64,000 nucleotides of DNA, from contig NC_053118.1 of assembly GCF_010015445.1 (NCBI RefSeq), forward strand, positions 23,530,437 through 23,594,436. The letters run 5' to 3'. Made by a program: the position numbers and the translations under genes. The notes beneath the pieces are model-generated. The model did not search any database and was not told the origin of the DNA. It was given only the letters and a program-made list of their open reading frames with translations. The stretch comes from Perca fluviatilis. Lineage: Eukaryota > Chordata > Actinopteri > Perciformes > Percidae. Below, piece by piece: positions 1-35,000 of the stretch (the first letter of the stretch is position 1; each line of letters begins with the position of its first letter).

Positions 1-539
1 AAAGAGACATGAGCATGCAGAGATACACTAACATGCACAAACACAGAAACACACACGCCAAATGCACACTGATAGGGTGTCAGGACCCTTTGTCCTCTTG
101 CCATTGTTGCATGGAGAATAATGATGATTAGGCCTAATACATAATTCTTCTGTGTTACAACAGAAAAGGCCCCGCTTGTCACTTAGGGCTACACAGGCCT
201 TTTCATCCTTGGAGGCACCGTACTGTATAATTGGTGAAACTAAACCCCTCGCCTACATTTACATTTTGACACATCTGACAGAGTCTCATTCAGACCTGTG
301 TCTCAGTCTGCACTCCTCGTTTTTTTTCCACGAACCTACAAACTCATGAATTTCATTTTTTCATTTAAAAACAATATAATTTTTTGCATCAACAATGTAT
401 ATTGAGTTATTACCATATCATTTTCGCATATCCATCGACTTACTTACACCTCACTTTGCGCCGGCTTTGTAATGGCTACTTAATCTGTACTTTATGTAGC
501 CTGTTATATTCTGTATTCTTGTATTGTATTGAATGTGAA

Positions 540-650
540 ACTGTATGTTGTCTTGCACGCTTATGCTTTTCTTGGCCAGGTCGCCGTTGCATTTGAGAAC
601 CTGTTTTCAACAGCCTACCTGGTTAAATAAAGGTTAAATAAAAAAAATTC
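540..650 (+). repeat. Non-LTR retrotransposon 3' tail remnant
   Basis: The stretch from CTTGGCCAGGTCGC to the CCTGGTTAAATAAAGG tail, ending in repeated TTAAATAAA and A-rich sequence, is typical of the 3' ends of fish LINE-type elements. The body may extend back to about 380. Family assignment is from memory. Confidence 0.55.
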
Positions 651-1284
651 AGATTCCCTAAAATATGACAAGATCTTCTCTTTTTATTACACATTAACAG
701 CTGCACAAGTCAGACACACAAGTGTCCACCACCTGTCACATGTGCACACATGCAAATGCCAAACCAGTGCAAGAGAAAAACTAACCACATGTCTATTTAT
801 TAAACTGAATTATTGTTATTAAAATACATTATTATATTACTGCAACATATTCATGTAACCAACATCATCTTAGTTTATGTCTGTTTTGCTGAGTGAACCT
901 ACTGTCTGTCTTACATCTTGTTGTGTTGTGTCTTGTCTCTGATATGTCCGCCTCCATCCCAATGTAATGGTGAATGGAATTTTGTTTGTGGTGTTCAAAG
1001 CTTTGAAGAAGATCAACATATGTTTTCAGAAGTGTCCTTGTTTATAACCCACAGAATAGAATAGTCCATTTGAAAACCTTTAACGTTGTGTTCTGTGTAT
1101 TATCCAGACACATTTTCTGAAAAGAAAATGTTGATAAGTCAGTCCACCACTTTGGCCCAGGGTGAAGTATTTTAACAACTATAGTATAGCCATGGAATTT
1201 GGTAGCAAAAGTTATGCTCCCCTCAGGGTGAATGGTAAGAATGTGGTACTCCCTTAACTTCATCTTGCAACGTCATCAAGTCAT

Positions 1285-1440
1285 CTAGTTTATGACCAAA
1301 CCTTCAACACTTTACTCTGTGTTGAGTGTTAGAAAACATTAGCATGTGATCATTGTCACTGTGACCGTGCTATGATGCTGACATTATCATTTAGCTTAAA
1401 GCACAGCCACACAGCTGCTAGCATGGATGTGGACTCTAAC
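1285..1440. repeat. Dispersed fish repeat fragment (GCTAGCATG / TTAGCATG type)
   Basis: Contains TTAGCATGTGATCATTGTCA, TTTAGCTTAAAGCACAGCC and CACAGCTGCTAGCATGG. Related sequence, in reverse orientation, recurs near 26315-26412 (GCCATGCTAGCACCTCTGTC and TAAATGCTAATGTTGGC) and in part near 28650-28720. This marks an interspersed family common in percomorphs. Confidence 0.5.
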
Positions 1441-2006
1441 AAATTCTATTCACCTCCATAATATTGAGGTGGGACACATAAAACCAAAATGATCTAAATG
1501 GCTAGATTCTAGTAGAAGTGAGAAAATGTGTTTGTTTTTTTTTTCTGCCAGAAATTAATTATCACTTTATCATTGCAGTTTTGTCTGCAACACTTGACAT
1601 AACTGGATAACTAGGAGAGCGACATGACCTACATCATTGGGGACTGTAAAGAACAGTGTTTCACTTGTGGATTCAATACTAGTGTGTGTGTGTGTTATAT
1701 CAGAACAAATACTCTTTTATATTCATCTCACTAAGGATGTATATGTCAAACAACAGTGTGTAATGTTAGTAAAGGACCTGCCCCACATGGTAGCAACACC
1801 AGCAATATGCTCAATATTTACATTGTACAATGTAAATCATCTTTTAAGATATAAGGAAGATTCATAACTGTGGACGAACCATAAACACACCAAGGTTTTT
1901 AGAGTTTACACATGGGCTGATTGTCGAGCTCCCTGCTGAAGATCATGTTTCTCTTTTACAAAGCTGAGTTTACACAAGCACATAATATTGTTTCTGTCTC
2001 TCTCAG

Positions 2007-24646
<22,640 letters not shown>

Positions 24647-25126
24647 AATCCACCCACAGAACAACCCGTGCCACGGATTTCTGTGGTTTTCACATCCCTC
24701 TGCTTGTTGTGTCTGGTTTCATTCATTTTGATGGAGCACATTTTAAGCCAAAACAAAAAGAGAATCAGCTTTTTTTTTAGGAAAAGCATTGAGTGCCACT
24801 CTGTGTATTCTTCTAAACTTCAACCGACACTACAACCAGAAGGGGTGAAAAAGAGGATCCGACTTCCTGCCAGTCACTCACGTCACGACTAATAACAGAG
24901 GAGGGATGCACTATGGGAGCTGCATTTCAGGTCAAAGTGAAGTTAGGGTGTTGCTGAGGAGAAGGAGGACTTTAAAGATTCCTCAATGTTTTTCACTAGA
25001 TTTCACTTTATTGTTGTCTGCCTTCTTCTCTCCTCACCAATCTCAATCCTACCTCTCACCTTCTCTTCCCACTACTGTCCCCCCTAAAACTTTTCAATTT
25101 CCCCACCCTCATTGGTACAAAATAAA
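24647..25126 (+). terminator. ephb6: ephb6 3' UTR with candidate polyA signal
   Basis: The region after the ephb6 stop codon has no further coding exon. An AATAAA hexamer lies at 25121-25126, about 475 bases downstream. Other AATAAA-like sites near 26022 could give a longer transcript, so the exact 3' end is uncertain. Confidence 0.4.
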
Positions 25127-25860
25127 CTAAAAAAATGTTTTTTGTTAACATACTGTACTTATGGAGATCTCTCCACACAAAGAATTGCGTGAAGACAATC
25201 AAAGCTTTTTTCAAATTTTTTTTTTTCTGTTGAGTTGTTTGTAAAGTTGTATCACTTCCTCTCCTTAAAACACCAAATGCTGAGAAACTGTTAGCAAAAA
25301 AAAGAAAACAGTGAACTACCTAGCAGCCCATGGTTTGCCTTATAAGGTATTACCATTAGCGTTGAGAAAAATTTACAGTTTGTTCAATTGTTCCAACAAA
25401 ATAATATAAACCACCAGACCAAAATCAGTACTGCAAACCCCAAGGTTAGATATGAATCACTGCCATGACATTGTAAAAACAAAAACAAAACATGTGTTTC
25501 CCTCTTTTAAAGACATATCCAGGGCTTGAGAGCAACTCAGTTTGTAAAACTCACTCTCACTCTCATGTCTCTCAGCGACAACAGAGCTCATGTACTGTAA
25601 AACTACAAACTTCACCTCAGCTGCAAACACAAACGTCCATCTGCGATGAAGACAGAACTGAACAGCACCCACCTTTGTGTGTACTTTTCACACTTCACCT
25701 TTTTTTTGTTAAATTGCTAGAGTAAAGACACTGAGTCATTGAAGCGTTGTGAATGTGTGAAATGGGAAAGACGGACAAAATCGGATCTGATTTACACTTG
25801 AAGGAAGGAGGCGAAATGCTTTGTAAGTATGTACCTGTGTGTCTGGGCTGTACATGACGC

Positions 25861-25932
25861 TGTGTGTGTGTGTGTGTGTGAGTGTGTGTGTGCGCGCGTG
25901 CGTGCACGTACATGTGGTGCGTGTGCATGTGT
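25861..25932. repeat. (GT)n microsatellite
   Basis: GT run with GC/GA interruptions, in the ephb6-trpv6 spacer. Confidence 0.85.
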
Positions 25933-26845
25933 GTGTTTGAGACAAGTGTGTCAGGCTGCACACATTAGCTGTGTTTACTTGTATGAGTCTTCACCAATAT
26001 TCCATAATTGTGCAAATTTGTAAAATAAATGATATGATTTTATTTAATATGTTGCTATTTTCTTCTTATTTTGTGTGTTATCTACCCTAATCAAACCTTA
26101 TTGTTTTAACAGGCACTCAAGTTAAGAAAAAAGAAGATAATATTCCAGTTGGTATTTGGGGGGAAATTTATGGAAGAGAAAATCATGAAAACAAGATGTA
26201 ATGTAGTAAAGGTGTACAAGTTAGTCCCATCACGTAGCAACAAAGGCCCACACACTGACAAAAAAAAAACGTATTTACATTTAGATACATGTATTACATT
26301 TCAAAAAGGTGAACAAGTCAACAGCCATGCTAGCACCTCTGTCAGGATGTACTTTCCGAAGACAGCAGTGTTTAAAGCTAAATGCTAATGTTGGCATACT
26401 AACATGCTTGTCACTATTACATTATGAATCCCACTACTTTTCTTGACATGAGTGGTTAGGCAGATGGGTGAGGTTAGGCATTGATCTCGAGTGGTTATGG
26501 TTAGGATAGTCTGGATCAATGGAAGTACATTTCCAGGATAATTGCCTGCCGCTCACCTTCCGCTCTCTGTGTTGCTGTTCTCAAAATCCCTTCGCTTTGG
26601 GAAACAACAACAAATTTCGAGCAAGCAAGCTACACACTGAAAACATTTTTTCAAGTTTTGAAGAAAATTTGGATCGTGCAATAAAGCAGGCCTGTTTGGT
26701 TCTTTCGGGGAATGTTTTTAAAGATTTACAAATAATATGTTTACAGCATTCACTATCTAACTGGGACGTTTTGTGACCGATATGAGAGGATTGCTATGGT
26801 CGAAGTACACACGTACAGTTTAGTTAAAGTTAACGGTTACACTTA

Positions 26846-28013
26846 CAGTTTTTTTCGATTGCTAAACGACAGTGGGCACAACTGGAGTCACATGTGCAAA
26901 ACTCTAACTACAGTCTGCACAGCAGCAGTTCATGTGGACCAAACTCTAGTTCATTTTTCATTGCTTGAACACAGTTTTCAAAACTCTACACACTTATCCC
27001 ATGACTTTAACCACAACGTGCAAAACACTGTAGATTTACAGCACTTTGTTCAAATGCTAACACACTGCTGTCAAAACTGTAAACCACACATTCAAAACAG
27101 AATAGATTTCAGTCTGGTGCCTATCAAACACTGCTGATTGCAATTTTAGCTGAAAGCCTAAGCAGATGTCTTGTTTTAGACTAGTTAGTGAACATATATG
27201 GTATTTATACAGAGAAAGCTCAGAAAGTCTTTTTTTGTATACAAACACCAAATAAGAATGAAACAATCATACACTGTACTGTTTGAGAGAAACGGGTAAA
27301 AGAGCAAAGATACCAATATGTCCAGGTAAGATGTCTGAGGTTATGTACACAGCTATAAAAAAAAGTGAAAAACACAATATCTTTACAATAGTAAAACTGC
27401 ATTCTTACTGTTTTTCAGAAAGTAATGGAGGTGAAAGCAATAGAAACACCACATTCATTTGTATTTAGAGATGATGCAGACATCCAATGTGATGAAGAAA
27501 ACTTGCCACATGATGCTGGAGAGAGGCAGGATTAGTCACACTATGCTTTGGTACTGTTATGTACCTTTAGTTTTTTTCCCCAGTAATTCCATAAATTACT
27601 AGAGACAAAATACTTTATTGAAGAAAACTGCTGATTTTCATTCCTTCTTGTTTACCTTATGTAAAAATTGGTATGCTATACAATCTATATTTTTTCCTTA
27701 AATAAACTGTTGAGTAGTGGCAAGTCACTCAAATTGTTCAAACTGTAAAGATGAGAAAGTTTGTAATTTCTGTATTGGTGTTTGATGCTAGTGTTTTACC
27801 CTCAGTGTGTTCTGAGTGACAGTGTGTGTTATCTCAGTGAGGCCTGTGCATACTGTTTGAGACGTGTGTTAAGAGTTGTGTTGCTTTGAATGAGTTTTGC
27901 AGGTGATGTGACCTGTTTAGCTCAGGTGACTGTAGGTAGTGCAGACTGTTGTTTGAGTTTTGCACATGTGACTCCAGTTGTGCCCACTGTCGTTTAGCAA
28001 TCGAAAAAAACTG
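26846..28013. mobile_element. DNA transposon remnant with about 60-base TIRs and TA borders
   Basis: The left end (from CAGTTTTTTTCGATTGCTAA through GGGCACAACTGGAGTCACAT) is an almost perfect reverse complement of the right end. The element is 1168 bases, begins CAGT, ends ACTG and is bordered by TA, as in Tc1/mariner-type insertions. Many GTGTTTTG/CAAAACAC-like subterminal motifs are present. No intact transposase frame was seen, so it is a non-autonomous or decayed copy. Confidence 0.8.
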
Positions 28014-28199
28014 TAATATTGTATGTGGAATTTTCTTTTGCAGTGTGAAAATGTTCTACCATAAAATTATATAAATATTCCGAGAATATTCTGCCACCGG
28101 CACTGTCACAGTCACATATCTATAAACTTTAAAGAAATGCAAACAACCCAGAGCGTTTTTTTTCTCCTATCCCAGAACATATGTGTGGTGTTAGCAAGA

Positions 28200-28720
28200 C
28201 CTTAAAGTGCCCATATATTATGAAAACACTTTTTCTGGGATTCGGGGTGTTATTTTGTGTCTCTCTGTGCTTCCACACGCATACAAACTTGGAAAAAAAT
28301 CCATCCATGCTGTTTTACGGGTTTCTGAATGTCTTCTGCCTTCAATCTCCGGGTGACCTGTTCAAAATCTGCACGGCTTTCTACGTCAGTAGCCAAGACG
28401 AGGTGGCTAACCGTAGCATGCTAAAGCGCGCATGCTAGCTCGTTCTCAATGGCAAAACTGATACAACACACACTAGTTCACCATAATCTACAAAAGATGT
28501 CCCTGTTCTGCAGGTATTCCACGCAAAGTTGGAAATGTGCTCTCATTTAGAAGAAGTCTCCCAGCTAATCCTTGCGTTGAACAAATCAGGTTTGCGGTAC
28601 AGTTCGGGCTGCAACAATGCTCACAATGATCATGCTCACCTGCTGTTTAGCAGGTATATTTACCATGTTCACCATCTTAGTTTAGTGTGTTAGCATGCTA
28701 ACATTTGCTAATGGCGATAC
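28200..28720. repeat. Dispersed fish repeat (GTGCCCATATATTATGAAAA type)
   Basis: Starts CTTAAAGTGCCCATATATTA, with GGGATTCGGGGTGTTATTTT, AATCTGCACGGCTTTCTACG, CACTAGTTCACCATAATCTA and GAAATGTGCTCTCATTTAGA. I recall this chain from many percomorph genomes. The right part merges with a TTAGCATGCTAACATTTGCT fragment. Confidence 0.6.
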
Positions 28721-29084
28721 ATCCGATAAATGTTGAGATGTGTAAGTCTGAACCAAAGTGGTGCTCTCAGATGCTTATCTTATCTAACGTTAAGTAGAAA
28801 ATATAGGAGAAAGGTTTTATTGGACGAGAGTCAGCACAACTTGCATTCACATTTTCAACACTTAATGAAAAGCAACTTATAGTTGGAGCATTTTCAAATT
28901 AGCATTTTTTATATCTCTCGTGGCCTTATAGGTTGGTGCTTGTTTAATAATCAGGTTAACGTGGTTCAAACCATAAATTCATGCAAGTCCATTTAATTCA
29001 GCTATGATTCATTCATGCTACCTTATTCTCTATATGGAGAAGCAGTGTACTTGAGAAATATATAAGCTTTAATGCAGCTACAAA

Positions 29085-29410
29085 ATAAATAATAACAATA
29101 ATAAATTGTATTTATATAGTGCTTTACATGGTACTCAAAGACACTTACAGTAAAACTTACTACAGTAAAACCAGCACATATAGCACATTAAAAACAAATA
29201 AGCAATAAAACCAACACATAAAACAAGCATATTAAAGCAATAAAACAATAAAACCAGTAACTATCAGGTAATAAATGTAAGACTATTGTATGTGGAAAGG
29301 AGAGGTGTGTTTTGATTAGTGTTTTGAATGTGTCCAGGTCAGCAGAGTCACGGATGTGTATGGGTAGGGAGTTGCAGAGGGAGGGGGCTGCAATGGTGAA
29401 AGCTCTTTAT
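29085..29410. repeat. Dispersed repeat (TTTATATAGTGCTTTACATG type)
   Basis: It starts with (AATA) units and TTGTATTTATATAGTGCTTT, has AAAACCAGCACATATAGCAC, and ends with GGGAGTTGCAGAGGGAGGGG and TGGTGAAAGCTCT. This is a recurrent fish interspersed element by recall. Confidence 0.55.
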
Positions 29411-31694
29411 AACACTATATCCACCTTGATGTACTGATATCTCACCTTCACCATGTTAAAGAGTAAAGTATGTGTTATTCAGGTTCCACAGATCAGCAGG
29501 TTTGAGTAAAATCTGAGTCTGGGATCTGCTGGGATCAGCAGCAGGCCAAGAACAGACACCTGTTGCCCACATGTCCCGCTGTTACTGATATTACAGCAGA
29601 TCTGGACTGATAGCAAGACCGCTTACACATTACTCTGCCAGTCCGATGCAGATGGCATTGTATTTTATTTTACTGTATCTAACTGTAGTGTAGTAACTGG
29701 TCTTCAGATTGTCTCAATGTGAGACTGCTGCGCCTTTTTTATAAAGGCATGCTGAGTGGCCAAATATTGTTCAAACCCACAACTCACAACTTTATTTTAA
29801 ATCATAGTCCACGTTGTGACGTTTCCAAACACAGAAAATATCCAGTTGTTGAAAATAAAGTACAATGCTGAGGTACTTTTTTTAGAAACAAGTTGATTTA
29901 CAGAGAGAACGGGTTGAAATATTACACTGGCAGATTTTTTATTTTACTTTATTTGACTCAATTCCAGACTTAAGTAAAGGATCTGAATATTTCTTTTATC
30001 ACTGAGGATATCAAATGCTGAATTATAGAGAATTATGAGAATAATCTTCCATTTAATGTCATTGTGCGGACAGAAAATAAATGGCAATCGAGAAAGATTG
30101 AGAGTATGGAAAGTTTAGGGGTTAAGTTAAAGTTTGTGAAATGAAATTTAGTGCTTTTATGCCAAACGGAAGAACATCGAAGTCAAATTTCAGCCACTTA
30201 ACCTTTGAAACCATTTTAGTGTTGTACTGCACAACATGGCTCATGGGATCACTGCACCAAGTGCCTCTTCATTTACCATTCTGCAAAACTATACCCTCTT
30301 GTTATGATGAATGCATGTTGAACCCCTTGAAAATATGTTGTGTGTGATGCTTTTGTTTTAATAATGATAATTGAGCTCTATTGTGTTAAGTCACTCTCAG
30401 GATCTGTCATACATGTACCAGAGATGTCTGTAATAATTGTTTGCTGTGGTGTCCTGACTCAAATTAACAAAGTGTTGTGAAAGAACTGCTGGTACGTATG
30501 TCCAAAAACAGTAGACATGCAAACCACAAAATCATGTTTTTATGGTGTTATTGTTTCTTTATAAAGACATTCACAGAGTGGAAACCACCGGTCTTTAAGA
30601 CACTACTTAAAGATGGTGCTCTCCGTCTGGTAAACAGCTATTATCTTCACAATACTAAATGACGGCCACATCGGCAACCATTATCAGGGCCTCCTATAGA
30701 GTCTTCCTGAACCCTGTTTATCCTGTGGTTGACCACCATTTATTAGTCATGACCCATAAATAGTGCAGCAAAATACCTGCAACGCTACATCAGATAACCA
30801 GAGATGTTGTAAAAGTTGACTGATTCAGCAGTTTACAAATAATTGTGTGGAAATGAAATCTGGTTCAGTCGGATGATTTTTTTTTTTTTTGCCAAATGAA
30901 CTCTCCTGGAATAAAGACTGATCATTTCACAAAATTAAATGTAGCATATAGCTTTGTTTTCTGCATTGAGAGGTAAAGTGACATGATGTTTCTAGCCTCC
31001 AAATTATCATTATGGTCTTTGTAATGTGGCAATTACCGTGTTTGTGATCATTCCTGTTGACACATCAATGGTGCTTAACATGTTAAATCATTGTGAATGA
31101 AACTAGTTTGTGTTTGTACAAGATGTTGGAAAATCAGACTTAATGTCCATAAATTACTCCACCAAACAATTCCAGTTTCACCTGGAGAAATCGGCCCACT
31201 AATAGAACTAAAAGAAATGCAGCCTGGACAATTGTGCCGAGGCGTTAATATTAAGTTTAAATTAAAAACCTGCGTTCAGACAAACAAACTTTCTATTTCC
31301 AAACAGGTTTCCTTTAATGGTTCACTAGAAACAATGACAGCAAAGTGTTTATTGTCATGATGTTGCCAAATTGTCATAGTGGCCATGCAGGTTTTGGTGG
31401 TAGTTGGTGGAATGCAGATAGGCCTGGTGATAACAGTGAGATATACTGGGATTAGGTACTAGACCATTGTCACTTCACTTTTAAGGTGACAGAATACAGC
31501 CGGTAATTTCACATCGGCATGATAAAGTGAGTTGAACCTTAAAGTGCAACTTTCCCTGTGGGATTGCTGACCTGCGGTGAAAGTCTACCTGCTCATTACC
31601 GACTCACTCTCGCTGTCTTACCTGTCCACTGTTCACTCATCCTCCCTCTCCCATTCATTCTCAAGCCCTCCACATGTCTCCTCCCTCTTTGCTG

Positions 31695-31826
31695 AGGTCA
31701 TATATAACCCAGCAAGGGTTTTCACTTCTCCTCAGGGACATTTTACAGGTGTTGTCTCCAACTTTGACAGAGTGTTATGACCGAGGATTTCAAGAAGTTG
31801 TGGAGCAGCACTTGTATTGTTTAAGG
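31695..31826 (+). promoter_or_regulatory. trpv6: Candidate trpv6 core promoter and 5' untranslated exon
   Basis: A TATATAA box lies at 31701-31707, directly preceded by AGGTCA (31695-31700), a nuclear-receptor half-site. About 120 bases downstream a good donor (GTGAGA at 31827) could end an untranslated first exon that splices to the acceptor at 32001-32004, 17 bases before the trpv6 ATG. Seen: the TATA box, donor and acceptor. Inferred: that they form the transcription start. Mammalian TRPV6 is induced by vitamin D, but a paired DR3 element was not seen, only the half-site. Confidence 0.5.
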
Positions 31827-32021
31827 GTGAGATTGAGACACATTCTTATTTTTTTGTTCATTTGTTTTATTGTACTTTATTTTGAAAACTGTATAAAATA
31901 GTTCATGTTAAGGCCTTTATGAAGCCTGTCTGATTGTACACTTTGTTCCATTGGTATGTTTTTTTTAATTCACTGCTTCTCACTCTTTCATTTGTCTCTT
32001 CCAGTCAAACATCAGGTGTCA

Positions 32022-35000
32022 ATGTCTCCGTCTCTGGCCAGATCTGCTCCGAGCGAGCTCAACCATTGGTGGAGCCAGCTGAGGTTTCGTCTTCAAAACA
32101 AGAAAGGATGGAACGAGATGTTGGATGAGACGTTTCTGCTCCACACAAAATAGTAAGAAACTAATTTTCCACTGCTTCCAACAATGAATTAGATTGTGTC
32201 TAAATTAATTACATGCAGGTGTAAAGCCTAGTCTGTTTAAATTGAATACATGTGTTGTTTTTGTCTGTCCCTCAGCATAAATGACATTCCTCTCTTCTAT
32301 GAGGCTAAAATGAACAGTGTCGGCTCCATCAAGAAACTGCTGAGTTGTGCGTCCACTAATATCTTTGAGAGAGGTAAGGCCCTTTGCTGTGAACTGTGAA
32401 TGTTGTTATTTCAGAGTAGTGCAGTGTCAGTTGTAATGTGTGAAATTGTAATCCTCTCACTCAGGGGCTCTTGGTGAGACGGCACTTCATGTTGCTGTGA
32501 TGGCTGATAACCTGGAAGCTGCCATGGCTCTGATGGACGGAGCTCCTGAACTCATCAACGAGCCTATGACATCCGAGCTCTTCCAAGGTTGACACACAGA
32601 AACTTACAGACACAGAAACAAGCACAAACATGCATTTTAGTGTACGTATTGACATGTAAACTTATCAGCTTTATGGTAACTAAGAAAATGAGGTAGAATT
32701 TATCAGACAGTATAAGATAAAATATTAAAGATGTAAGAGGATTGAGGGAAGTTTAACCCATTCAGTTTCTTGTGTTTTGTACTACATCACTTCAAATATG
32801 GATGTATATCTCATTTTCTTTTGTCTCAGGTGTTACTCCTCTCCACATCGCTGTGGTGAATCAGAACATCAATCTGGTTCATCATCTGATCAGTCGTGGG
32901 GGTGACGTGGCTACACCTCGAGTCACCGGTCTGTACTTCAAGAAGAGGATAGGAGGACTCATATACTGTGGTAAACAGCATGCTTACTGTAAAATTGGGT
33001 AATGGGGTGGCTTTAGCCACAATGAACCCCATATTGCTTCGAATGAATGTGTATGCAAAAATGTATGTATTATGCGAAGTGACACAAAAACAGATGGTGT
33101 TTTTCAAAATGTACATTTGGTCAACAGGTGAGCACATCCTGTCTTTTGCTGCGTGTGCTGGGAACGAGGACATTATCTCCATGGTGATCGACGCAGGGGC
33201 CAGCACCAGAGGCCAGGATTACCGTGGTATGAAATACGTCTTCTTGTAGGAGAGTTGGAGAAGAGTACAGCCTTATTTTGATATTTTGATTATTAATGGC
33301 CTTCTGTTCGCTCTTCTTGTTCCTTGTCTACACTCTTTTTTTATTCCCTTGTTTTTCTTGTTTAGGTAACACAGCGCTTCACATTTTGGTTCTGCAGCCC
33401 AACAAGACTATTGCGTGCCAGGCCATTGACCTGATTATGGCACGCGATGCAGAGCTGGACCAGTCAGTGCCACTCGACATGGTGCCCAACAACCGAGGCC
33501 TTACGCCTTTTAAACTGGCTGCCAAAGAGGGAAACATTGTGGTGAGTGAAGCCCTGGGGGGGCTCACAGTGTGAAATCCAAACATGAAAGGTGGAGCAGA
33601 TTATTTCACTAATCCTATCCTCACTGCCGAGATTCCCTCTGTCTCTTTCAGGCGTTTCAGCACCTGGTTAATAAAAGGCGTGTAGTCCAATGGAGTCTGG
33701 GCCCCCTGACCTCTAACCTGTATGACCTGACGGAAATAGATTCATGGGCTGACGACATGTCAGTGCTGGAGCTCATCGTGGGCGGTCACAAGAGAGAGGT
33801 ACAATACAAGATGCACTGTATTTTGGGGAAAATAGTGATGAATGATGTTGATGTGAAGCAGAGAAGAAATTAAAAGCTGATTTTGTTTTGTTCTCCAGGC
33901 AAGAAGGATACTGGAGTTGACTCCTGTGAGGCAGCTGGTCAGTCTGAAGTGGAACCTGTATGGAAAACATTACTTCAGGTAAAGTTTGTTATCTGTAGTC
34001 AAATATCTGAACCGTACAAATATCCAGTCTTTTAACAGTGTTTTTATTTCTTTTATTTCTTTGTCTTTTTTTCGTTTTTAATTTCTTTTTTTCCTGTGTC
34101 AGGCTGCTGCTGTTCCTGTATCTCCTGTACATCGGGACCTTCACACTGTGTTGTGCATTTCGCCCTCTGAAGGACGCTCCGGAGAACTACACACAGTCAG
34201 AAATGGACAAAACCATCCGGGTCCAGAAAACATTTCATGTGTGTAAATTAGACATTTTAGTGTGACCACATAATATTTTTTATAACTAACTACGTAATAC
34301 TTTAGTACTACTATGTACTTTTTTACTTCACTATATTTATTTCACAGCTATGTATATATATATATATATGTATATAGTATTTGTCTGATATATATATATC
34401 TATATTCCCTTATATATATATATATCAGACAAATACTATGATCTACAAAAACTCTACTTTGCTCATAGTTGGACCGTATCTGTTCATATGTATACTGTGC
34501 ATGTGTAAATATCAAACTGTGCACCTGCATATGACATGTAGTCTAATAATAATATGCTTTTAATATTAGTACATCTATATTTCCTCTCTCCATGCCTCAG
34601 GAGAGTTATGTGACACATGAGGACAACCTGCGGCTGGTGGGTGAGATCATCAGCATCCTGGGAGCTTTTGTCATCCTGTTGCTAGAGGTAAAATTATGAA
34701 ACATGCTTTATCTTCATACATACTGTGTATATGTATATTGCACTGCCACATTCACCTGTACTCCCTCTTCCAACAGATCCCTGACATACTGAGAGTGGGG
34801 GCAAAGCGCTATTTTGGCCAGACAGCACTGGGAGGCCCCTTCCATGTTATCCTGTGAGTTGAAAACTCCATCTTAGCAGTATAATAAAGCTCACTGTCCT
34901 GAAATACCCTTTAACCTCTCTGTTGTTGTTTTGACCAGTATCACCTACGCATGCCTGGTGGTGCTGCTGTGTGTGTTCAGAGCCTGCGAGGTGCAGGGAG

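Larger units (their letters stand above)
1..2006 (+). other. ephb6 upstream intron sequence
   Basis: No coding exon was recognised. The acceptor at 2001-2006 shows that this is intronic to ephb6, whose 5' exons lie outside the window. It holds a LINE-like 3' remnant (about 380-650) and a dispersed repeat fragment (about 1285-1440). Confidence 0.6.
24647..31694. other. ephb6-trpv6 intergenic spacer
   Basis: Seven kilobases without a supported gene. Contents: ephb6 3' UTR, a GT microsatellite (25861-25890), a repeat fragment (26315-26412), a long-TIR transposon (26846-28013), dispersed repeats (28200-28720 and 29085-29410) and AT-rich unique sequence. Candidate trpv6 promoter elements begin at 31695. 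Confidence 0.6.

Noticed and set aside
26796..27137. 113-codon frame inside the long-TIR transposon
   Set aside because: Its sequence follows the subterminal repeats; no transposase motif such as DDE or a helix-turn-helix was recognised.
31577..31901. Short frames upstream of trpv6 as an alternative protein start
   Set aside because: They do not join in phase to the ankyrin exons better than the ATG at 32022; the area is better read as promoter and untranslated exon.
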